Source: JBDZUZ01 sp040255445
Lineage (GTDB): Bacteria; Planctomycetota; Phycisphaerae; Phycisphaerales; UBA1924
NCBI GenBank assembly: GCA_040255445.1
Contig: JBDZUZ010000151.1
Coordinates: 1 to 9,282 of the forward strand
Direction of reading: 5' to 3'
Length of the DNA: 9,282 nt
Of this stretch, positions 1-6,216 are shown one piece after another. The position numbers were made by a program, and so were the translations under genes. Under the pieces are notes generated by a model that was given only the letters and a program-made list of their open reading frames with translations, searched no databases and was not told where the DNA came from. Each line of letters starts with the position of its first letter. The first letter of the stretch is position 1.

Positions 1-2985
1 CACCGGCACGCTGCCTGCTGCCGCGACGACCGCCCGGATGTCGACGAGGTCGAGGGGATCCCGCCGACGATCGCGATTGAGCAGCGCTCGGCAAGCGGCA
101 ACCCGCGCTCGACGGTGGCGACAACGACGGAGATCTACGACTATCTGCGTCTGCTCTTCGCGCGGTGCGGCCGACCGCACTCGTGGGCGCCGACGAAGCT
201 CAAGAAGGACGGCACGGTCGAGGCCCGCAGCGGCAACCCGATCAGCGCCACCAGCAGCACGCAGGTCGTCGATGCGGTCTTGAAACTCCCCGAGGGCACG
301 CGGCTGATGGTGCTGGCGCCCATCGTCCGCGGGAAGAAGGGATTTCACCGCGACACGCTGGAGACGCTCGCGGGGCAGGGTTGGAACCGCGCACGCGTGA
401 ATGGGCAGATCACGGACCTGCGCGAGGCGCTCAAGGAGCCGGGCGAGAACCCGCTCAACCTGGGCCGCTACGAGAAGCACACGATCGAGGCGGTGATCGA
501 CCGACTCACCGTCGACCCGGAATCGCGGCAGCGGCTGGCGGAGTCCGTCGAGTCCGCGCTGCGGATCGGCGAGGGCACGATCGTGATCACGATCGAGGAA
601 GCCCAGCCGGCCGATGCCAAGGGCGAGCCGCAGCCGGCGAAGTGGGTCGACCGGTCGTACTCGACGCGCTTCAGCGATCCGGAGCACCCGGAGGTGTCGC
701 TCGAAGAGCTCGAGCCGCGGCTCTTCTCTTTCAACTCGCCGTTCGGCGCGTGCCCCGAGTGCAACGGGCTTGGCACCATCCTGGAGTTCGATGAAGCGCT
801 GGTGATCCCCGATGAGCGGCTGAGCCTCGAAGAGGGCGCGGTCGCGGCGTGGAACAAGAACGGGCCGGTGCGGGCGTGGTTCAACCGGAAACTGCGGCGG
901 TTCTGCCGCGACTTCGATGTGAGCATGCGTTCGCCGGTCTCGACATTCACGGTCGAGCAGCGGTCGGTGCTGCTGTACGGATCGCAGGCGACGGAGAAGG
1001 CGGGCGGCAAGGGCGCGGCGAAGAGCAAGGCCAAGGCCGGCCGCGGCAAGTTCGAGGGCGTCATCCCGAACATCACCGAGTGGTGGGGAACGACGGACAA
1101 CCCGGGTGTGAAGGAGTGGCTGGGTACGTTCCTCTCGGCCTCGCCGTGCAAATCGTGCAACGGCGACCGGCTGCGGATCGAGGCGCTGCACGTGCTGCTC
1201 GATAGCGAGCACGCGGCGGACACGGCCAAAGCATTCAGCGAATCGGTGATCGGCCGGCCGCGGCAGAACGGCAAGGAGCCCAAGCCGGGGACCTGGCTCA
1301 ACATCGCCGAGTACGCGAGGCTGAACATCGTCGATGCGCAGAAGTATCTCGAGGGGCTCAAGCTCAGCGAGGAGCAGGCGCACATCGCCGAGCCGATCCT
1401 CAAGGAGATCCACAACCGGCTGCGGTTCCTGATGGGTGTGGGGCTCGAGTACCTCAGCCTCGATCGCAAGACCGGCACGCTCTCGGGCGGCGAAGCGCAG
1501 CGGATCCGGCTTGCATCGCAGGTTGGCAGCGGGCTGGTCGGCGCGTGCTATGTGCTCGATGAGCCGACGATCGGGCTGCACCAGCGCGACAACGACCGGC
1601 TGATCGGGACGCTGCGGCACCTTGCCGACATCGGCAACACGGTGCTGGTGGTCGAGCACGATGAGGACATGATCCGCGCGGCGGACCATGTGGTCGACAT
1701 TGGGCCCGGCCCGGGCGTGCACGGCGGGCGGGTGATCGCGCAGGGGACGATCGACGAGATCATCGCCACCAGCGGCTCGCTCACGGGCGATTACCTCTCG
1801 GGACGGAAGAAGATCGAGGTGCCGGCGAAGCGGCGCGATCTCTCCGAGAAGAAGGCGATCGTCATCAAGGGGGCAGCGCAGAACAACCTTAAAAATGTCG
1901 AAGCGGCGTTTCCCTTGGGCGGGCTCTTGTGCATCACGGGCGTCTCGGGCTCGGGAAAGAGCACGCTGGTCAACGACATCCTGCTCGCCGCGGCGAAGCA
2001 GCAATTGCTGGGCTCGCGCACAAAGCCGGGCGCGCACAAGTCGATCAAGATCCCCAAGGTCGTCGACCGTGTGATCGAGGTGGACCAGACGCCGATCGGC
2101 CGCACGCCGCGGTCGAACGCGGCGACCTACACGGGCATCTTCGATGAGATCCGCAAGGTCTTCGTGAACTCGAAGGAAGCCAAGATCCGCGGCTACAAGC
2201 CGGGGCGGTTCAGCTTCAACGTGAAGGCCGAATCGGGCGGCGGGCGGTGCGAGGCGTGCCAGGGGCAGGGCGTCAAGAAGATCGAGATGCACTTCCTGCC
2301 GGATGTGTATGTGGAGTGCGAGGTCTGCCGCGGCAAGCGGTACAACCGCGAGACGCTGGAGGTCACCTACCGCGGCCGCAACATCGCCGATGTGCTGGAC
2401 ATGACGGTCGAGGATGCGCTGGGGTTCTTCGAGAACCACCCGAAGATCACGCGGTTCCTCAAGTGTCTGCACGATGTCGGGCTCGACTACATCAAGCTGG
2501 GCCAGCCCTCGACGACGCTCTCGGGCGGCGAGGCTCAGCGCATCAAGCTGGCGACGGAGCTTGGCAAGGGCGGCAGCCTGATCGACGGCACCTTCGGCGG
2601 CGCGGACGACAGCAAGACCGATGCTGCGACGGAGGATGAGGAGGATCCGCGGGCATCATCGCGGGCGGCGCGCTCGGCGCGGGTGCGCTCGGCGAACGCC
2701 CACACGCTCTACATCCTCGATGAACCGACGACGGGTCTGCACTTCGAGGACATCAGGAAGCTCGTGCACGTGATGAACCGGCTGGCCGATGCGGGCAACA
2801 CGCTGGTCGTGATCGAGCACAACCTGGATGTGATCAAGTGCGCCGACTGGCTGATCGACCTGGGGCCCGAGGGCGGCGACGGCGGCGGCACCATCGTCGC
2901 GGCGGGAACGCCCGAGGATGTGGCAAAGGTGAAGGCGAGCCACACGGGGCGGTACCTGGGGCCGATTTTGAAGCGGGGGCACTAG
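1..2985 (+). CDS. uvrA: UvrABC excinuclease subunit A, 5'-truncated by the window edge
   Basis: UvrA is the ATP-dependent DNA-damage-recognition subunit of bacterial nucleotide excision repair; a dimer loads UvrB at lesions. The frame is open from base 1 (994 codons visible). The GTG at 115 lies inside conserved sequence (NPRSTVATTTEIYDYLRLLF) and is not the start. The first Walker A and roughly 70 residues lie upstream. Visible in order: the UvrB-binding region; CPEC (751-762) and CKSC (1147-1158) flanking the insertion domain; first ABC signature LSGGEAQ (1480-1500) and Walker B YVLDEP; second Walker A GVSGSGKST (1939-1965); the C-terminal zinc finger CEAC (2248-2259) with CEVC (2317-2328); second signature LSGGEAQ (2518-2538); Walker B TLYILDEP; and the VIEHNLDVIK segment. 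Oddities: the CxxC pair expected near 655-700 is absent, a Lys/Ala/Gly-rich stretch follows LLYGS within the insertion domain, and about 40 extra residues sit before the second Walker B. It ends at TAG, convergent with the next gene. Identity is certain. Confidence 0.97.
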   Translation, partial: HRHAACCRDDRPDVDEVEGIPPTIAIEQRSASGNPRSTVATTTEIYDYLRLLFARCGRPHSWAPTKLKKDGTVEARSGNPISATSSTQVVDAVLKLPEGTRLMVLAPIVRGKKGFHRDTLETLAGQGWNRARVNGQITDLREALKEPGENPLNLGRYEKHTIEAVIDRLTVDPESRQRLAESVESALRIGEGTIVITIEEAQPADAKGEPQPAKWVDRSYSTRFSDPEHPEVSLEELEPRLFSFNSPFGACPECNGLGTILEFDEALVIPDERLSLEEGAVAAWNKNGPVRAWFNRKLRRFCRDFDVSMRSPVSTFTVEQRSVLLYGSQATEKAGGKGAAKSKAKAGRGKFEGVIPNITEWWGTTDNPGVKEWLGTFLSASPCKSCNGDRLRIEALHVLLDSEHAADTAKAFSESVIGRPRQNGKEPKPGTWLNIAEYARLNIVDAQKYLEGLKLSEEQAHIAEPILKEIHNRLRFLMGVGLEYLSLDRKTGTLSGGEAQRIRLASQVGSGLVGACYVLDEPTIGLHQRDNDRLIGTLRHLADIGNTVLVVEHDEDMIRAADHVVDIGPGPGVHGGRVIAQGTIDEIIATSGSLTGDYLSGRKKIEVPAKRRDLSEKKAIVIKGAAQNNLKNVEAAFPLGGLLCITGVSGSGKSTLVNDILLAAAKQQLLGSRTKPGAHKSIKIPKVVDRVIEVDQTPIGRTPRSNAATYTGIFDEIRKVFVNSKEAKIRGYKPGRFSFNVKAESGGGRCEACQGQGVKKIEMHFLPDVYVECEVCRGKRYNRETLEVTYRGRNIADVLDMTVEDALGFFENHPKITRFLKCLHDVGLDYIKLGQPSTTLSGGEAQRIKLATELGKGGSLIDGTFGGADDSKTDAATEDEEDPRASSRAARSARVRSANAHTLYILDEPTTGLHFEDIRKLVHVMNRLADAGNTLVVIEHNLDVIKCADWLIDLGPEGGDGGGTIVAAGTPEDVAKVKASHTGRYLGPILKRGH

Positions 2986-2991
2986 GGGAAG

Positions 2992-3023
2992 TGGTCGAGT
3001 GGTCGCGTGGTCGAGTGCTCGAG
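2992..3023. repeat. Four-unit array with 8-bp period after uvrA
   Basis: Starting 7 bases after the uvrA stop, four contiguous octamers follow the pattern TGGTCGAG (two exact copies), with TGGTCGCG and TGCTCGAG as single-base variants, and the sequence then runs into TGGGGG. It is non-coding. The 8-bp period is the same as that of the unrelated array at 3126-3165 in the same spacer. Function unknown. Confidence 0.75.
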
Positions 3024-3076
3024 TGGGGGCATGCACGTGAAGCAAGGTTTTGGATCGCAGACGATGTCACGCTGAT

Positions 3077-3106
3077 CACGACTGAGCTCAAAGCAGCTCA
3101 GTCGTG
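3077..3106. terminator. Perfect 12-bp hairpin between convergent genes
   Basis: CACGACTGAGCT (3077-3088) and AGCTCAGTCGTG (3095-3106) are perfect inverted repeats around the 6-base loop CAAAGC. The hairpin lies between uvrA, which ends at 2985, and the opposing small gene, which ends at 3174, so a bidirectional transcription stop is the simplest reading. Neither side has a T tract, so it is not a canonical intrinsic terminator. It could instead be an RNA 3'-end stabiliser or part of a repeat element with the flanking octamer arrays. Confidence 0.5.
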
Positions 3107-3125
3107 GCACGGTCTGGCTCCAAGG

Positions 3126-3165
3126 TCTTTCCCTTTGTGCCTCTGTGCCTTCGTGCCTCTGTGCC
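3126..3165. repeat. Five-unit array with 8-bp period (TYTGTGCC-like)
   Basis: Five contiguous octamers on the plus strand: a degenerate TCTTTCCC, then TTTGTGCC, TCTGTGCC, TTCGTGCC and TCTGTGCC again. On the minus strand it reads as purine-rich GGCACAGA-like units that begin 8 bases after the stop codon of the small hypothetical gene. The array is intergenic. I recall similar CTTTGTGCCTCTGTG-like strings between genes in several bacterial phyla, including planctomycetes, but cannot verify that here. Function unknown. Confidence 0.8.
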
Positions 3166-3173
3166 TTCCCGCA

Positions 3174-3461
3174 TCACACCGCGAACCGCAGTTCCTCATC
3201 GATCTGCGGGAACCACCGCCGCGCCCGCGCTGCATCAAAGATCGGCGGCAGGCTCAGGCTGCTGCCGTTCTCGATGAGGTAGCGGACCACGGCCTCGATG
3301 GTGCGTGAGGGGGCGGTGCGGCCGCCGGACCAGTAGTCGTGATCGACCCAGGAGAGACTCACGGCGTGGTCGCTCTCGCGGCCGTCGTCGTGACAGACCG
3401 TGAGGCGGTAGGCCCACCCGCGGGTCGTGTCTTCCTCGGTATCGATCCGGACTTCCGCCAA
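3174..3461 (-). CDS. Small conserved-looking hypothetical protein
   Basis: I do not recognise a named family. The product is about 95 residues, soluble, with no signal peptide or membrane segment. It has a natural protein composition: an early strand-like part (WAYRLTVCHDDGRES), a central SLSWVDHDYWSGG motif, a helix-like TIEAVVRYLIENG, and a C-terminal FDAARARRWFPQIDEELRF. The frame is closed by TAA at five codons before the first possible start, and there is no ATG or GTG in that interval. Two in-frame TTG codons exist, at 3467 and 3461. I chose 3461 because AGGAG lies six bases before it, whereas it abuts the TTG at 3467. The gene stands alone, convergent with uvrA and divergent from the ABC permease. 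Against it being real are its short length and lack of homology evidence; for it, the balanced composition and the ribosome-binding site. Confidence 0.68.
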   Translation of the reverse strand: MAEVRIDTEEDTTRGWAYRLTVCHDDGRESDHAVSLSWVDHDYWSGGRTAPSRTIEAVVRYLIENGSSLSLPPIFDAARARRWFPQIDEELRFAV

Positions 3462-3467
3462 CGACAA

Positions 3468-3472
3468 CTCCT
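3468..3472 (-). promoter_or_regulatory. Ribosome binding site AGGAG for the small hypothetical gene
   Basis: On the minus strand AGGAG is followed by TTGTCG and then TTG. Spacing of six bases to the TTG at 3461 against zero to the TTG at 3467 decides the start in favour of 3461. Confidence 0.55.
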
Positions 3473-3491
3473 CATCCGCTTACTCTGACGC

Positions 3492-3536
3492 GGCGAACAC
3501 CCGCCGCGGCGAACCCATCGCTTGGCTCGGGCGAAC
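3492..3536 (+). repeat. Three direct copies of GGCGAAC in the divergent spacer
   Basis: GGCGAAC occurs at 3492, 3508 and 3530 on the plus strand, two of the three copies preceded by C. They lie just upstream of the small minus-strand gene and about 190 bases before the ABC permease. They could be a protein-binding cluster, but in GC-rich DNA such heptamers may be chance. The rest of 3478-3719 shows no convincing promoter or gene. Confidence 0.25.
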
Positions 3537-3719
3537 CGAACTCATGCCGCACGACCGCCACGGTACCATGACGGACGCGGCCGACGAAGGCCTACCCATT
3601 CTTCGGGCGAGGTTCCCCCGTGACTTTCGGTGAACCTGGTCCCACGATGATCTCCCCGCGTTTCACCCGGACGGGCGTCTCTGCTCCACGCCCCACATCC
3701 CCCGCCTCAGGAATCCCTG

Positions 3720-5045
3720 ATGACCTTTCTGCTCGAGACCATCCGCCTGGGTCTCTCCAACCTCCGGCTCCACCTGCTCCGCTCGATCCTGACAGCGCTG
3801 GGCATCATCCTTGGCGTGTCGGCGGTGATCGTGATGAGCAGTCTGGGCGAGGGGAGCAAGCGGCAGGCGCTGGCGCAGATCGAGCGGCTGGGGGCGCGGA
3901 ACATCATCGTGCGGTCGCAGAAGCCGCCCGAGAGCCAGTCGAGCGGGCAGCAGCGGAGCTTCGTGAGCCGGTACGGGCTGACGCGCGAGGACCTCGCGGT
4001 CGTCGAGGAAAATTTCGCCTCATCGGGCGCGATCGTGCCGCTCAAGCAGGTCGGCGGGCAGATCCTGCGCGGGGCCCAGCGGAAGGTCTCACAGGCGTAC
4101 GGCACCACGCCGGATCTGATTGATGTCGCCAATCTGCGGCTGGAGCGCGGGCGGTACCTGGACGATGCGGACCTTGAGCAGCGGCGGATGGTGTGTGTGA
4201 TCGGGCCGGAGGTCGCCAAGGACTTCTTCTCGCTCGAGGACCCGCTGGGCCAGACGATCCGGATCGACGCCAAGCCGTTCGTCGTGGTCGGTGTGCTGGC
4301 GCCGGTGGGGCTGGCCGGCGGGGCGGGGGGCGCGCTGATCGGGCGCGATCTCAACCTGGACATCCACGTGCCGATCACCTCGGCCCGCGAGGCCTTCGGC
4401 GACACGGTGGTGCGATCGGTCTCGGGGTCGACCGAGGCGGCGTCGGTGCAGGTGTCGGAGATCTACATCGTCGCCAACACGCGGGACGATGTGATCATCG
4501 ACGCCGCGCGGCTGCGGCGGCTGATGAACGTGCGGCACCCGAACCTGACCGATGTCAGCCTGATCGTGCCGTACGAGCTGCTCGAGCAGGCAGAGAAGAC
4601 GGCGCTCACGTACAACCTGGTCTTCGGAGCGGTCGCTGGGATTTCGCTCCTCGTCGGCGGCATCGGCATCATGAACATCATGCTCGCGAGCGTGACCGAG
4701 CGGACGCGGGAGATCGGCATCCGCCGCGCGATCGGCGCGACGAGGCGGCACATCCTCTGGCAGTTCCTGGTCGAGACGAGCGTGCTCTCGGCGATCGGCG
4801 GGCTGATCGGTGTGGGGCTGGGGATCGGGGTGAGCATCCTGGTGGGCTGGGGTGTGCCCAAGCTGCCGCGGGTGCCGTACATCGGCGAGTTCTTCCCGGC
4901 GGATATCTCGCTGCCGACGCACGTCACGGTGTGGTCGATCGGTGTGAGCTTCGCGGTCGCCGCGGCGACGGGTCTGGTCTTCGGGATCTACCCGGCGCGG
5001 AAGGCCGCGCAGCAGGATCCGATTGTGGCGCTGCGGCATGATTGA
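3720..5045 (+). CDS. MacB/FtsX-family ABC transporter permease
   Basis: Inner-membrane permease of the MacB/LolC/FtsX (type VII) ABC family. These permeases do not form a classical channel; they couple cytoplasmic ATP hydrolysis to movements of a periplasmic domain to expel or extract lipoproteins, peptides or drugs. The 441 residues show the usual four-helix layout: a first membrane helix near 21-42, a periplasmic MacB-type core domain at about 45-295, then three helices near 300-325, 350-376 and 403-424. The family hallmark GGIGIMNIMLASVTERTREI (313-332) followed by GIRRAIGA and the ending YPARKAAQQDPIVAL are intact. The ATG at 3720 follows AGGA with seven bases of spacing. Length is typical for the permease-only form, so the MacB-like ATPase must be a separate protein. 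No ATPase or membrane-fusion gene lies within the window, so the substrate cannot be inferred. Confidence 0.93.
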   Translation: MTFLLETIRLGLSNLRLHLLRSILTALGIILGVSAVIVMSSLGEGSKRQALAQIERLGARNIIVRSQKPPESQSSGQQRSFVSRYGLTREDLAVVEENFASSGAIVPLKQVGGQILRGAQRKVSQAYGTTPDLIDVANLRLERGRYLDDADLEQRRMVCVIGPEVAKDFFSLEDPLGQTIRIDAKPFVVVGVLAPVGLAGGAGGALIGRDLNLDIHVPITSAREAFGDTVVRSVSGSTEAASVQVSEIYIVANTRDDVIIDAARLRRLMNVRHPNLTDVSLIVPYELLEQAEKTALTYNLVFGAVAGISLLVGGIGIMNIMLASVTERTREIGIRRAIGATRRHILWQFLVETSVLSAIGGLIGVGLGIGVSILVGWGVPKLPRVPYIGEFFPADISLPTHVTVWSIGVSFAVAAATGLVFGIYPARKAAQQDPIVALRHD

Positions 5046-5080
5046 CCGGGGAAACCGGTACACCGTCCAACATTCTGACC

Positions 5081-5118
5081 AATGAAAAACGGGTTGACTC
5101 TTGAGGAGTCAACCCGTT
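5081..5118 (-). terminator. Intrinsic terminator of infC
   Basis: A perfect 13-bp inverted repeat (AACGGGTTGACTC at 5088-5100, its complement at 5106-5118) encloses a 5-base loop. Read on the minus strand, the stem ends in TTTTT followed by CATT, a classic rho-independent terminator, 26 bases after the infC stop. It also lies 42 bases after the convergent permease stop, and the hairpin may help end that transcript, though the plus-strand side lacks a clear T tract. Confidence 0.9.
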
Positions 5119-5144
5119 GTCGTTCATCGTCATGGAGCGGGTCA

Positions 5145-5849
<705 letters not shown>

Positions 5850-5857
5850 GGCTCAAA

Positions 5858-5862
5858 CTCCT
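5858..5862 (-). promoter_or_regulatory. Ribosome binding site AGGAG supporting the ATC start of infC
   Basis: Minus strand GCAGGAG, then TTTGAGCC, then ATC at 5849. It is a strong anti-16S match at eight bases of spacing, and the TTTGAGCC interval contains an in-frame TGA, so the site cannot serve a start further upstream in this frame. It is 45 bases from the GTG at 5813, too far to serve that codon. Confidence 0.8.
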
Positions 5863-5887
5863 GCGTGAGGACTCTCGATCAACGCCG

Positions 5888-5906
5888 ACGCGGGAACTCC
5901 CCGCGT
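5888..5906 (-). promoter_or_regulatory. Hairpin in the infC leader
   Basis: ACGCGGG (5888-5894) and CCCGCGT (5900-5906) are perfect inverted repeats with a 5-base loop. In the infC transcript the stem would end about 25 bases before the AGGAG. It could influence leader folding or translation, but short GC stems are expected by chance here. Confidence 0.3.
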
Positions 5907-6216
5907 GGCTTGCGTCAACACCCAACCGCCGCGGCCCCACTGCCCGGCGCCGGGTGCATCAGTATGACAAACTTCGCGGCGGTCACGAAGGACCACCGCA
6001 CGCGTGACTGGCACGCCGGACCACCCCACCTGTTCCACCACCAAACCTCTGGTCCATGCACCCTTCCACACGCCGCTACATGCCGCATGAGCACGGCCGG
6101 CCGGTCCATCGCGCGGGCCCCTGCCCGGACAACGACGCCGACGCGGAAGGCTAATCGACCCCGACCCCCAAGGCAAGGCATTCGTCCCGGGCTGTATCTG
6201 ATTGTGCCGCGGCGGG

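Larger units (their letters stand above)
5850..6216. other. Non-coding spacer and infC leader
   Basis: This gap of 367 bases lies between the kinase stop and the infC start, both on the minus strand. Open frames across it are Arg/Pro/Gly-rich and look non-coding. It holds the infC ribosome-binding site, a 7-bp hairpin at 5888-5906 just upstream of that site, and a 12-bp palindrome CCCGGCGCCGGG at 5943-5954. No T-tailed hairpin was seen after the kinase, so its transcript could run into infC. A CATACT at 5961-5966 on the minus strand is the best -10-like hexamer but has no fitting -35. Confidence 0.5.

Noticed and set aside
1021..1059. Lys/Ala/Gly-rich stretch in the UvrA insertion domain considered as an extra domain
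   Set aside because: The segment between LLYGS and FEGV is about as long as in E. coli UvrA, so it is a divergent, basic variant of a normal region, not an added domain.
468..1478. Open frame of 336 codons antisense to uvrA
   Set aside because: It lies wholly inside the strongly conserved uvrA gene. Its Ser/Arg-rich translation has no recognisable motif; long antisense frames are expected in GC-rich genes.
3427..3633. Open frame of 68 codons in the spacer before the ABC permease
   Set aside because: It overlaps the small minus-strand gene and has no ribosome-binding site or recognisable motif.
5943..5954. 12-bp palindrome CCCGGCGCCGGG in the infC leader region
   Set aside because: It is perfect but made only of G and C, so it is likely by chance in this base composition; no flanking signal supports a role.
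5913..5989. Candidate infC promoter (TTGACG at 5913-5918 or CATACT at 5961-5966, minus strand)
   Set aside because: TTGACG has no -10-like hexamer at 16-18 bases, and CATACT has only TTCGTG at the -35 position. Neither pair is good enough to annotate.
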